Origin: Mucilaginibacter arboris | Lineage (GTDB): Bacteria; Bacteroidota; Bacteroidia; Sphingobacteriales; Sphingobacteriaceae | Direction: 5' to 3' | NCBI RefSeq assembly: GCF_009754915.1 | Contig: NZ_WPIK01000003.1 | Coordinates: 248,001 to 312,000 of the forward strand | Length of the DNA stretch: 64,000 nt | Shown here: piece by piece, positions 51,001 to 59,955 of the stretch | How positions within the stretch are numbered: position 1 is the stretch's first letter | Layout: each line of letters begins with the position of its first letter | Made by a program: the position numbers and the translations under genes | The notes under the pieces: model-generated | The model's input: the letters and a program-made list of their open reading frames with translations, nothing else | Told to the model about the DNA's origin: nothing | Databases searched by the model: none

Positions 51001-54000
51001 GGCGTGCCCGGACAGTTGTTGTTAATTGGCGTAATGGTATAAGTAACCGTTCCATTGTTGTTCGGATCAGCATTAACCAGTACATCGTTAATATCGCCTG
51101 TTCCGCTTGCACTATTTCCGGTAACAGAAGCAGATGCAGAAGAAACCCAGGTAAAAGAAGTATTATTTTGTTGCGCCGTTGGATGATAACTCAGCGCAGT
51201 TCCGGTACAGATAATTTTGGTTGATGCACTGGTTATGGTGTTGGTATTTGGCGGATTAACCGTTATCGTTACTGCATTGCTGATATTATGCTGAGAACCA
51301 CTGCATAGCGCAGTGCTAACTACCCTCCGATACTGGGTAGTTGCAGTAAGTGCGCCCGGCTGATAAGTGATCGTGTTGCTGTTGCTGATGCCAAGCCAGG
51401 TTGTGCCGCCATCTGTACTGTTTTGCCATTGATAGGTAAAGTTGCCGTCTCCTCCGGTTGGTGTACTTCCGGTTAATAATGCAGGAACATCATTATAACA
51501 AATGCGCTGATCGGCAGTAATGGTGTTATTGGCAATTGGAGGTTGTACAATTACATAAACCGGCTGAGAAACTTTAACGCAAGGGCCGGAACTTACAATT
51601 CTTCTGATGTAAATATTCGCCGTTCCTGTAAAAGACAAATTCCTGCCGTTCTGGCTGGCAATACTTGTCCAGTTAATGCCGTCGCTGCTGCTTTCCCAGC
51701 TATAAACATAGCTGTTGGTCCCGCCTGTTGGCTGATCGCCATTTATGGTAATAGTCTGTCCGTAACAAACAGCCGGACTAACAAAACTGATGTTATTTGT
51801 TAAGTCTAATAAATCAGTAATTATAACATCATCAAGACTTGAAGCGCATTGCGAAGCGCCGGTAATGGTCCAGCGGAAAGTATATTGCTGGCCTGGTTGT
51901 AGTCCGTTTACCGTTGTATTATATTGAGTATAATCAGCAAAACTTATACCTGTTTGTCCGGAAATGATCGTCCAGTTGCCGGAAGAAATCCCCGGATTGT
52001 TCCCTTTTAAAGTATAACTGCTTGTACTGCAAATTTGCTCATCAGGCCCGGCATTAGCTTGTAAAGGTAAAGGCTGAACTGTGATGATTACGGTTACTGG
52101 TACACCTTCGCATCCTGATGCACTTACTGGTATAATCTGGTAAGTTACAGTACCGCTGGCAGTAGAGGAGGAGTTGTTTAAAACATCATCAATCCGGCTG
52201 GCATAAACAGCGGCTTGATTATTATTACCGGAAATGCCTGCCGAAGCAGTACTTGTCCATTTAAACTTTGTACCGCTTAAGTTAGCCGTAAATGTGATAC
52301 CGGTAGGCTGTCCGCTACAAATGGTGTTACTGGTTTGGTTAACGGTAATTACCGGCAGTGGTGTAACGGTAACGGTTAAGGTAAAAGTCCTGCCCGGGCA
52401 GCCACTGTTAAACGGGGTAATTGTATAAGTAACCGTGCCGTTATTGTTTGCATCGGTATTGGTAAGTACATCATTAATGTCACCTGTTCCGCTTGCTGTA
52501 TTTCCGCTAACCGTACCTGATGCAGAAGAAACCCAGGTAAAAGAAGTATTGGCAGCCTGCGCAGTTATATGATAACTAAATGTTGCCCCGGTACAAATAG
52601 TTGCACTGGAAGCACTGGTTACGGTATTTGTATTTTGCGGACTAACCGTTACCGTTACTACGTTACTAACATTTTGCTGTGCACCGCTACAAAGCGCTGT
52701 AGTTACTATCCTGCGAAACTGTGTAGTAGTAATTAAGGATACAGGCTGATAATTGATACTTGTAGCGCCACTAATCGTATTCCAGTTTGCACCGTTATCA
52801 ATACTTTGCTGCCATTGGTAACTATAGCTGCCATCACCTCCGGCAGGTGTACTTCCGTTTAATACAGAGGGAGTATTGTTATAGCATATTTGTTGATTGG
52901 CTGTAACTGTATTGTTGGAAATGGGAGGCTGTACCTGAATATAAATAACGTTACTGGTTTTAACACAAGGGCCGGAAGTTACTATCCGCCTGAAATAAAT
53001 AGAACTGGTTAAAAGCATAGAAAGGTTAGCGCCAGATTGTCCGCTTACACTGGCCCAGTTAAGCCCGTCGCTGCTGCTTTCCCAGCTGTAAACGTAGCTA
53101 TTGGTCCCGCCGGTTGGCAAATCTCCGCTTACTGTAACGGTTTGTCCTGAGCAGACAGCCGGACTGGCAAAGCTGATGGTATTGGTTAGATCTGACAGGT
53201 CATTAACAATTACATCATCAGAAGTTACAGCACACTGTGCAGCGCCGGTAATCGTCCAGCGGAAAGTATAGGACTGGCCGCCCTGTAACCCGCTAACTGT
53301 AGTATTATATTGAGTGGCATCTGCAAAAACCACTCCTGTTTGGCTGGAAACCAAACTCCATCTGCCAGAAGAAATTCCCGGATTATTTCCTTGTAAAACA
53401 TAAGTCGGAGCAGAACAAATTTGCCCGTCCGGCCCTGCATTGGCCTGTACCGGCAAAGGCTGTACGGTTATGGTAACGGTAACGGGCGTTCCTTCACAGC
53501 CCGAAGGGCCAATAGGCGTAATGGTATAAGTTGCAGTGCCCGCAGCAGTAGTGGAAGTATTGGACAGAACATCATCAACGCGGCTGGCAACTACAGGAGA
53601 TTGACTATTATTTCCATAAATACCACTTGAAGCAGAAGTTGTCCATTTAAAAGTCGTCCCGCTCAAGTTAGAAGTAAAAGTGATACCGGCAGGTTGTCCG
53701 CTGCAAATGGTATTAGCAGTTGAATTTACTGTGATGATCGGCCGTGGCGTTACCGTAACTGTTAATGTAAAAGAAGTACCCGGACAGCCATTGCTGCTTG
53801 GAGTAATAGTATAAGTAACTGTTCCGTTGTTTAAAGGATCGGAATTGGTAAGTACATCATTGATGTCGCCCGAACCAGTTGCCGTATTTCCGGTAACAGT
53901 GGCAGAGGCAGAAGAAGTCCAGGTAAACGTACTTGCGGTAACTTGTGCCGTTGGGTGATAACCTACCGTATTTCCGGTACAAATGCTTTGACTTGAAGAA

Positions 54001-56183
54001 CTGGTAACCGAATTTCGCGGATTAATAGTAATGATTATTTCATCCGAAAGCTGGTCACAAGGTACAGGATTGCCAGTTATTACCACCAATGTTAATTTTA
54101 CCTGCCCGGCATCAATTTCAGCGTTTGAAGGCGTATAAGTTGCTGTTAAAGAAGTTCTGCCAGGCGAAAATGTTCCGTTTCCGCCAGTCCATTGGTAGCT
54201 TTGTGCCGGCGGACCGGTAATTGTACCTGCAAGTTGTACTATACCATTAGGACAAATGGTTTGATCCGGCCCTGCATTTATAGTTGGTGATTGCTTAAAA
54301 TTAAGCTGTTGTGAAGCAGAAGCCGAACCGCAATTATTGGTTTCTGTAGCGGTAACCGTATAAACACCAAAATCTGTAAATAAAATTTGGGGATACTTTG
54401 AACTGGCGCTTGTTCCGTTCTGGTAGCTGTAAGCACCTCCGGTTACCGTCCAGCTATAAGTATTTGCCTGGTCTGTAGTTGTACCCGTAAATATGGTTTG
54501 GGTATCGCCGACGTTATTGGCAAAAGTAAGTGTCTGGTTAGTTCCGCAATAATCTTTATTAGGTGATAAAGTAACCGTTGGTGTGGTATTTACAGTAATG
54601 GTTTGGGATGTACTAACGGCACCGCAATTTTCTGTTCCTATAGATAGAGTAAGGGTATAAATTCCGGGAGAAGAAAACTTGATCTGAGGATTATGACTTG
54701 CAGGAGTTGTATTGTTAATAAAAGCTGCTGTTGCCGGCCCGGTTACAGACCAGGTATAAGCATTATTTTGCGGAATGTTATCACAAGAAGGATCAATGGT
54801 TGATTGATCTGTTGGAGAAACTACATCATTGCTGCAAATTGTTGATGCAGCCAAAGCAAACTGTGGCTGGGGTTTAGCTAAAACACAAATGGTTTTGGTT
54901 ACGTCCGAGGCCCCGCATGCACCGCTGCTTCCATTTTGCAGTTTTAAGGTAACAGTATGCTGGCCTGGTGAAGTAAATGTATAGGTAAAAGGAGTTCCTA
55001 AAGTATAATTAAATTGTATGGCAACCCCATCTACAAACCAGGTATATTTTGCATTATTATTACTGCAGTTTGCACTTGATGCATCCTGCCCGGGATCTGA
55101 AGTATTGGTAAACGAAACGGGTTCATTTAAGCAGGCACTAAGCTGCGCTGTAAAATTATTGGATGGAGGACGGACTACCTTTGCATAAACACTTGTAGGC
55201 GAACCCAATGTACCGCAAATCCTACTGCTTACCTGAGCATTAACCTGGAAACTGTTGGTTTGGCCACCTCCTGTATAACCGCATGAACTTTGAGTATAGT
55301 CATGCGTTAATCTCCCGCTTAAATTAATAATATCACACAAAGTGTAAATGGTTGTGCTTCCGTCTCCCCAATTAACAACATAAAGGTTCCCTGGATAATT
55401 ATATTCAATACCGTTAGGTGAGGTATAATCAACAGTATAACTTAAAGTACCATGTCCGCCGCTTAAACAAACTGTATTACTACCCGAAGTACCAAAATTA
55501 GTATTTAGATTATTGTTAATTAGCTGATAGGCTTTTGTTCCTTCATGCCCACCCTGTGTAGCTTTAACAAGAATGGTGTAATTAGCGTAATTGGCATTAA
55601 AAGCAGTGCTTGGGTTCAGGGTAACAGTAGTTTCATTAGTTTGGGTTAGTTCGTTACGAAAGGTTGCAGTTACGGCAGAGCCGGAAGTAGACGCATTTCC
55701 GAAATAATACGGATCAGTTGTCCCGGAACAATTGCCAAATATCTCAGGGTTATCACTATTGATGCTTGAACCGGCTATTGCCGCCTGTACAGCAGTTCCG
55801 GCAACTATATTGATACTTGCAGTGGAAGAGGTAACCGCCGGAAGGCTTGATTTTATTGCTAAATTATAGCCATTTCCTGGTGCCAGGTTAGCAGGAATGG
55901 TACCGTTAAGAAAGGTTGCATAAAAGCCCGTATAACTGCCAATCTCTATATCAGGGGTTCCACCCGGAACAGAAGAAATATACAGCTTATAAACATTGTC
56001 AGGACTGATACAGTTATTGCCAGAGGTAATTGTAAACGGCACCGCAATACTCGAACCAGGCGTATAAGGGCCGGCATCAACAGTGCTAATTGTTAAAGTT
56101 TGTGCTTTAGATAAAGTAGCAAAAAGTGTGAAGAACGCAACCAAAAAAATTACTTTTTGCAGCATATAGTAAAATTGTTTCAT
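48003..56183 (-). CDS. Giant T9SS-secreted PKD-repeat surface protein
   Basis: A 2726-residue secreted protein. Signal peptide MLQKVIFLVAFFTLFATLSKAQ; Ig/PKD-like modules to about residue 720 (YVVNWGDGSTTIY); then three tandem units of 462 residues (about 725-2110), each with SYHPTAQ, TGDINDVL, TYTITP, CEGTPVTVTITVQPLP, NAGPDEQICS and QPGQSYTFRWTIT elements; then about six PKD domains with WNFGNGS / FDFGDGQ / YDFGDGT / WDFGDGG signatures (about 2115-2620); and finally a CHU_C / type-B T9SS sorting domain (FVPNAFMPT, MRVFNKWGQVIW, GVYVWEIEA). It is probably a surface adhesin or gliding-associated protein. Monocistronic, minus strand. Confidence 0.93.
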   Translation of the reverse strand: MKQFYYMLQKVIFLVAFFTLFATLSKAQTLTISTVDAGPYTPGSSIAVPFTITSGNNCISPDNVYKLYISSVPGGTPDIEIGSYTGFYATFLNGTIPANLAPGNGYNLAIKSSLPAVTSSTASINIVAGTAVQAAIAGSSINSDNPEIFGNCSGTTDPYYFGNASTSGSAVTATFRNELTQTNETTVTLNPSTAFNANYANYTILVKATQGGHEGTKAYQLINNNLNTNFGTSGSNTVCLSGGHGTLSYTVDYTSPNGIEYNYPGNLYVVNWGDGSTTIYTLCDIINLSGRLTHDYTQSSCGYTGGGQTNSFQVNAQVSSRICGTLGSPTSVYAKVVRPPSNNFTAQLSACLNEPVSFTNTSDPGQDASSANCSNNNAKYTWFVDGVAIQFNYTLGTPFTYTFTSPGQHTVTLKLQNGSSGACGASDVTKTICVLAKPQPQFALAASTICSNDVVSPTDQSTIDPSCDNIPQNNAYTWSVTGPATAAFINNTTPASHNPQIKFSSPGIYTLTLSIGTENCGAVSTSQTITVNTTPTVTLSPNKDYCGTNQTLTFANNVGDTQTIFTGTTTDQANTYSWTVTGGAYSYQNGTSASSKYPQILFTDFGVYTVTATETNNCGSASASQQLNFKQSPTINAGPDQTICPNGIVQLAGTITGPPAQSYQWTGGNGTFSPGRTSLTATYTPSNAEIDAGQVKLTLVVITGNPVPCDQLSDEIIITINPRNSVTSSSSQSICTGNTVGYHPTAQVTASTFTWTSSASATVTGNTATGSGDINDVLTNSDPLNNGTVTYTITPSSNGCPGTSFTLTVTVTPRPIITVNSTANTICSGQPAGITFTSNLSGTTFKWTTSASSGIYGNNSQSPVVASRVDDVLSNTSTTAAGTATYTITPIGPSGCEGTPVTVTITVQPLPVQANAGPDGQICSAPTYVLQGNNPGISSGRWSLVSSQTGVVFADATQYNTTVSGLQGGQSYTFRWTITGAAQCAVTSDDVIVNDLSDLTNTISFASPAVCSGQTVTVSGDLPTGGTNSYVYSWESSSDGLNWASVSGQSGANLSMLLTSSIYFRRIVTSGPCVKTSNVIYIQVQPPISNNTVTANQQICYNNTPSVLNGSTPAGGDGSYSYQWQQSIDNGANWNTISGATSINYQPVSLITTTQFRRIVTTALCSGAQQNVSNVVTVTVSPQNTNTVTSASSATICTGATFSYHITAQAANTSFTWVSSASGTVSGNTASGTGDINDVLTNTDANNNGTVTYTITPFNSGCPGRTFTLTVTVTPLPVITVNQTSNTICSGQPTGITFTANLSGTKFKWTSTASAGISGNNNQAAVYASRIDDVLNNSSSTASGTVTYQIIPVSASGCEGVPVTVIITVQPLPLQANAGPDEQICSTSSYTLKGNNPGISSGNWTIISGQTGISFADYTQYNTTVNGLQPGQQYTFRWTITGASQCASSLDDVIITDLLDLTNNISFVSPAVCYGQTITINGDQPTGGTNSYVYSWESSSDGINWTSIASQNGRNLSFTGTANIYIRRIVSSGPCVKVSQPVYVIVQPPIANNTITADQRICYNDVPALLTGSTPTGGDGNFTYQWQNSTDGGTTWLGISNSNTITYQPGALTATTQYRRVVSTALCSGSQHNISNAVTITVNPPNTNTITSASTKIICTGTALSYHPTAQQNNTSFTWVSSASASVTGNSASGTGDINDVLVNADPNNNGTVTYTITPINNNCPGTPFTLTVTVTPIPRVTLTNSGNQICSGSPTGITFTTNTPGVLLKWTSANVQGIYGNAVNQQPVIATRIDDILISDLTTAATIVYHITPISPGGCEGPTVDASVTVLPQPVQANAGADEQICSASNYVLKGNNPAPSAGKWTLTSGQTGVGFADDTQYNTTVNGLQPGQSYTFRWTITSTGACSTSADDVTISDLRDLTNTISFNSTAVCYGQTVTALGDQPTGGTGSFVYSWESSTDQITWTTIANQTGKDYSFTGTQNLYIRRIVTSGPCTKISQPVYIIVQPPITNNTVASDQEVCYNNTPKLLNGSAPAGADGNYTYNWQSSTDNGATWTNISGANTANYQVNSLTVTTQFRRIVTSVLCNGPQQSVSNIITVTVNPLPNATYTYKNDLGCIPFKLDAQNINATAAAGNNTYTWYADGVFFGSGFTFPGYTITEDNKQVVIKLVVSSKYGCPDASFTHTFTTIKEVTAGFTQDQTKGCGPLTVTFTNTSNPQNAATYTWNFGNGSTSTQVNPLPVTFLPRTDGKDTTYTVTLKALTACGIRTFTSGVTVRPKPISIFTPDKTVGCSPFTVNFNNTSPGTNNTYTFDFGDGQTLVTHDNQGVAHIYTSAVSKTYVVKMTATNECGTSVTQYNIRISPNSVFPQLVVNGDQKAGCAPWTVQFYNNTKGGTYFTYDFGDGTIVNTQSAPEVVSHTFLKDGVFNVKLSATNGCSDTSTYQSITVYPQPKTSFTADVQSGCKQLTVNFKNQTTGDNTYMWDFGDGGTAVSPNPTHTFTARNTPFTITLIAKNGLGCTDTLTMKNYINVYFPPKAAFAAKPDSVIAYPYYSFSFADKSTNNPILWKWNFGDGISASKQNPEHTYRDTGIYKVQLIVYNLQGCADSITHTVQITGVPGQLFVPNAFMPTSKFNEIVTFKAKGSGIKRWHMRVFNKWGQVIWETTKLTARGEPAEGWDGMMNGQPAPQGVYVWEIEATYLNGNEWMGMSYKNSAPSRTGVIHLIK
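49857..54015 (-). repeat. Three tandem 1386-bp coding repeats inside the giant gene
   Basis: Equivalent positions recur every 1386 bp (462 codons): the CCCAGGTAAAAGAAGTATT segment at 51147 and 52533 has its counterpart at 53919 (changed to CCAGGTAAACGTACTTG). The protein units differ by substitutions but share order and length, so the copies are diverged paralogous repeats. Boundaries are estimates. Confidence 0.85.
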
Positions 56184-56564
56184 TCCTTCATCAGCTTAAA
56201 AAGTTCAAATGAGGTTGTACGTTTTTTAATACAGCAGGTTTCGATGATAATTTTCTACAGCTTTAAACCGGGTAACATAAAAATTACGATACGTTTTTTA
56301 GGTGATAAAAACAGTATAGTGAATTGTTAATGAAATAATTAGAAAATAATGGGCAATGCGGCAGGCGAGTACAGGATGCAGCTTCGTTTTATTTTACAGA
56401 TTTTGATCGCTGATTATAAACCAAGCCCGGCAACAGCTTTATTAATGGCGATATAAAACCAGAACTACTGATGGTAAAAGCAATTTTATGATTTGTAATG
56501 AATTTTGGAAAACGAGGATTAAAGCAGGATTTGGTAAAGCTGACCGGGGGATAAAAATGAAATT
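56184..56564. other. Gene-free interval with an extended motif variant
   Basis: About 380 bp between the giant gene's start and the GH28 gene. No convincing reading frame. 56294-56317 holds the T-run arm TTTTTTAGGT followed by GATAAAAACAGTAT, the CAG-type variant of the dispersed motif. No standard Bacteroidota promoter was identified for either flanking gene. Confidence 0.7.
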
Positions 56565-58040
56565 ATGGGCCGTATAAACTGTATATCAAATGTTTTTTTA
56601 GGTGCTAAAAGAAGCATGTTGTTTTTGCTGTGTACTTCTTTTATCGGCCAAAAATTGATGGCACAAACCGCAGGCACCAAAATGGATTGGGTCAGCAAAG
56701 TTGGCGCGCATTCATCTCCCATAAAAAAAACAGAATTTAAAGTAAATGCTTACGGTGTTGTAAATGATAGCACGGCTTTAAATACAAAAGCCATCCAAAA
56801 AGCTATTGATGCCTGTGCAGCAAAAGGCGGCGGAATAGTAACTTTTGCTCCCGGAAAATATTTGACCGGCTCTGTTTTTTTAAAAAAAGGTGTTCAGCTA
56901 CGTTTGGATAAAGGCGTAGAAATTAAAGGCAGTCAGGATATTAAAGATTACCCGGAAATTGATACGCGCATTGCCGGTATCGAAATGAAATGGCCTGCTG
57001 CATTAATTAATGTTCTCGACCAACAGCAGGTTGCCGTAACCGGGGAAGGATTGGTTAACGCCCAGGGAAAAGTTTTCTGGGATTACTACTGGAATTTAAG
57101 GAAGGAATACGATCCGAAAGGCCTGCGCTGGATTGTAGATTATGATGCCAAAAGGCCCCGCACTTTGCTGGTTTCCAACTCTTCGGATGTAACTATAAAA
57201 GGAATTACTTTACAACAGGCCGGTTTCTGGACGGTGCAGCTTTTGTACTCCAAAAACGTAACGGTTGATGGCATTACGATCCGGAACAATATTGGCGGCC
57301 ATGGCCCTTCAACTGATGGAATTGACGTGGATTCTTCTTCCTGGGTTTTAATCCAGAATTGTGATATTGATTGTAACGATGATGATTTCTGTTTGAAAGC
57401 TGGCCGCGATTGGGATGGTTTGCGGGTAAACCGGCCAACGGAATATGTAGTGATCCGCGATTGTGTTGCCCGAAAAGGTGCCGGATTATTAACACTTGGA
57501 AGTGAAACTTCAGGCAGCATCAGGCATGTTTTGGCAACTAATTTAGTTGGAAACGGAACCAGCAACGGCTTAAATATCAAATCGGCAACAACGCGCGGTG
57601 GTACAATTGAAGATATTCACTTTGAAAACATCACCATGAACGGCGTTGGAACAGCGATGCAAATTACCATGAACTGGAACCCGAGCTACAGCTATTCTAA
57701 ATTGCCGGAAGGTTATACGGAAGAAACTTTGCCGCCGCATTGGAAAAAAATGCTGACCAAAGTAGAACCGGCATCCAAAGGAATACCTCATTTTAAAGAC
57801 GTTTTTTTAGAAAACGTTAAAGTTACCGATGCCAAAAAAGCAATCAATGCAATTGGTTTGCAGGAATCGGAACTGATCAATTTCAACCTGAAAAATGTTA
57901 CGATAGAAGCAGCAACTGCAGGCGATATTGAATTAGCGCAAGGCTGGAAGTTCGATCAGGTATCCATTAAAACAAAAGACAACTCGCAGCTTGGGGTTAA
58001 AAGTTCTTCCAACATGAAAATTGCAATGTCAGAAAAGTAA
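56565..58040 (+). CDS. GH28-family pectinase (polygalacturonase-like)
   Basis: A 491-residue secreted right-handed beta-helix hydrolase. GH28 signatures: GPSTDGIDVDSSSWVLIQNCDID, NDDDFCLKAGRDWDG (catalytic Asp residues), and SETSGSIRHVLATNLVG. It starts by hydrolysing galacturonan or rhamnogalacturonan backbones. The frame begins MGRINCISNVFLGAKRS and then MLFLLCTSFIGQKLMAQ, the hydrophobic signal; starting at 56616 is possible, but the upstream KR supplies the positive n-region so 56565 is kept. The N-terminal codons are built from an inverted motif pair (56593-56617 and 56633-56645). Confidence 0.9.
   Translation: MGRINCISNVFLGAKRSMLFLLCTSFIGQKLMAQTAGTKMDWVSKVGAHSSPIKKTEFKVNAYGVVNDSTALNTKAIQKAIDACAAKGGGIVTFAPGKYLTGSVFLKKGVQLRLDKGVEIKGSQDIKDYPEIDTRIAGIEMKWPAALINVLDQQQVAVTGEGLVNAQGKVFWDYYWNLRKEYDPKGLRWIVDYDAKRPRTLLVSNSSDVTIKGITLQQAGFWTVQLLYSKNVTVDGITIRNNIGGHGPSTDGIDVDSSSWVLIQNCDIDCNDDDFCLKAGRDWDGLRVNRPTEYVVIRDCVARKGAGLLTLGSETSGSIRHVLATNLVGNGTSNGLNIKSATTRGGTIEDIHFENITMNGVGTAMQITMNWNPSYSYSKLPEGYTEETLPPHWKKMLTKVEPASKGIPHFKDVFLENVKVTDAKKAINAIGLQESELINFNLKNVTIEAATAGDIELAQGWKFDQVSIKTKDNSQLGVKSSSNMKIAMSEK
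56593..56645. repeat. Inverted dispersed-motif pair inside the GH28 signal sequence
   Basis: T7-AGGT then GCTAAAAGAAGCAT (56593-56617), followed by TACTTCTTTTATC (56633-56645) and GGCCAAAAA. It encodes FLGAKRSM...CTSFIG. The layout matches the one at 63842-63892. Confidence 0.85.
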
Positions 58041-58046
58041 GATAAC

Positions 58047-59741
58047 ATGAAAATACTTGTACAAAAACTGTTATTGCTTGCTTTTACACTTGCTGTTTTT
58101 AACACGGTAAAAGCTCAAAATACTTCGCCGGTTTCCATACAAGTTGATTTTAATAAGGAAACCGGTCCAATGAAATCAGTTTGGGCATGGTTTGGAAACG
58201 ATGAACCAAACTATGCTTACATGAAAGACGGGCAAAAGCTGTTAACAGAACTGGCTGCTTTAAGTCCGGTCCCGGTTTATTTAAGAACACATAATTTAAT
58301 GACTTCCGGTGATGGTACGCCTGCTTTAAAATGGGGTTCAACGAATATTTATACGGAAGATAAAAACGGCAATCCAGTTTATAATTTCACCATTGTTGAC
58401 CGGATTTTTGATGCCTACATCAAACGAGGAATGAAGCCACTGGCACAGATTGGTTTTATGCCCGAAGCTTTATCCACGCATCCGGAACCTTATCAGCATC
58501 ACTGGCGGGCAGAAGCTGGTTATCAGCAAATTACAACCGGCTGGGCTTATCCTCCGAAAGATTATCAGAAATGGGGCGAATTGGTTTATCAATGGGTGAA
58601 ACACTGCGTGGAGCGTTACGGCAAAAAAGAAGTGGAAAGCTGGTACTGGGAAGTTTGGAACGAACCAAACGGTTATTACTGGAAAGGCACCGTTCCGGAA
58701 TTTTACAAACTGTATGATTATGCTGCTGCTGGTTTAAAACGCGCTTTACCGACAGCAAAAATTGGCGGGCCAAACGTTGCAGGAACAGGCGGAGCAGGCG
58801 GAAGCAAATTTTTAAGAGGTTTTATAGAACACTGTATTTCGGATACCAACTTCGTTACCGGCAAAATAGGTTCTCCGCTGGATGCGGTTTTGTTTCATGC
58901 AAAAGGTTCGCCAAAATTTAAAAACGGCATAGTAGAAATGAATATGGCACCGCAACTTCGCGATATTGAAACCGGATTTAAAATAGTAAGGTCTTATCCT
59001 CAAACTCAAAATCTCCCTGTTATTCTGGGCGAATCTGATCCGGAAGGCTGCGCAGCTTGCGGTATTCAAACCAATCCTGAAAACGCTTACCGCAACGGAA
59101 CGATGTTTTCCAGTTACACCGCTGCTTCTTTTGCAAGGGAATATTTATTGGCGGATGAATACCAAGTCAATTTTAAAGGAGCAGTTTCCTGGTCGTTCGA
59201 GTTTGAAAACCAGCCTTGGTTTGCCGGTTTCCGTGATGTAGCTACAAATGGCGTAGATAAACCCGTTCTAAACATTTTTCGGATGTTCGGGAAGATGAGC
59301 GGAACGCGCGTTCAAGTAACAGGCACCAATTTTTACCCGCTAAAAACAGTACACGATTCCAGCGTTAGGAACCAAACGGATATTGGCGGACTGGCTTCAA
59401 AAGATAAAAACACTGCTGCGGTAATGATTTGGAATTATCATGATGATGATCGTTTAGAACCTGCAACTCCTGTTAATATCAGCCTAAATGGTTTACCAGC
59501 TAAAACGGTAAAAGTAACCCGATATTTAATCGATCAAAGCCACAGCAATTCCTACAATATCTGGAAAAAAATGGGATCGCCGCAAAAACCAACCACAGCA
59601 CAAATTACAGCACTTGAAAAAGCAGGAATGCTGCAAACGGATGGAAACCCGCAGCAAATGTTGGTGGCAAATGGACAACTAAAAATGAATATTAATTTGG
59701 AACGGCAAGGTGTTGAACTGATTAAACTGGACTGGAAATGA
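58047..59741 (+). CDS. GH39-like glycoside hydrolase
   Basis: A 564-residue secreted TIM-barrel enzyme with signal peptide MKILVQKLLLLAFTLAVFNTVKAQ. Clan GH-A features are present: general acid/base in YWEVWNEPNGYYW (about residue 205) and a nucleophile candidate in LPVILGESDPEG (about 329), the arrangement of GH39 beta-xylosidases/iduronidases. A beta-sandwich domain follows to the C-terminus (TAAVMIWNYHDDD, TPVNISLNGL). It starts six bases after the GH28 gene and probably removes xylose or a related side-chain sugar from pectin. The sugar specificity is inference. Confidence 0.85.
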   Translation: MKILVQKLLLLAFTLAVFNTVKAQNTSPVSIQVDFNKETGPMKSVWAWFGNDEPNYAYMKDGQKLLTELAALSPVPVYLRTHNLMTSGDGTPALKWGSTNIYTEDKNGNPVYNFTIVDRIFDAYIKRGMKPLAQIGFMPEALSTHPEPYQHHWRAEAGYQQITTGWAYPPKDYQKWGELVYQWVKHCVERYGKKEVESWYWEVWNEPNGYYWKGTVPEFYKLYDYAAAGLKRALPTAKIGGPNVAGTGGAGGSKFLRGFIEHCISDTNFVTGKIGSPLDAVLFHAKGSPKFKNGIVEMNMAPQLRDIETGFKIVRSYPQTQNLPVILGESDPEGCAACGIQTNPENAYRNGTMFSSYTAASFAREYLLADEYQVNFKGAVSWSFEFENQPWFAGFRDVATNGVDKPVLNIFRMFGKMSGTRVQVTGTNFYPLKTVHDSSVRNQTDIGGLASKDKNTAAVMIWNYHDDDRLEPATPVNISLNGLPAKTVKVTRYLIDQSHSNSYNIWKKMGSPQKPTTAQITALEKAGMLQTDGNPQQMLVANGQLKMNINLERQGVELIKLDWK

Positions 59742-59748
59742 GGTTAGT

Positions 59749-59830
59749 TCTGTTATCGACCGCAGGGAGAAATCTTCATCAAAGAAGAATTACTTATTAG
59801 ATGAAGGTCCTTCGACAGGCTCAGGATGAC
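59749..59830. repeat. Palindromic intergenic element (CCGCAGGGAGAAATC / GTCATCCTGAGCC type)
   Basis: TCGACCGCAGGGAGAAATC and TTCATC are followed, on the other strand, by TGTCATCCTGAGCCTG then TCGAAGGACCTTCATC. Left and right arms share the TTCATC end in inverted orientation. The left arm resembles 10846-10871. It is a BIME-like repeated element and breaks the spacing between the GH39-like and PL11 genes. The rest of the gap to 59955 shows no gene. Confidence 0.6.
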
Positions 59831-59955
59831 AAGGCGCATATCTTGCAATGCCAAAAAAGAACGCCAAGAAAAAAGAACGCACAAAGAAATAGAGGTTCAT
59901 CCGCAATATTTTAATAAAGTTTTAGGATGACAGAACGAAATATTTTAGATTAAAA

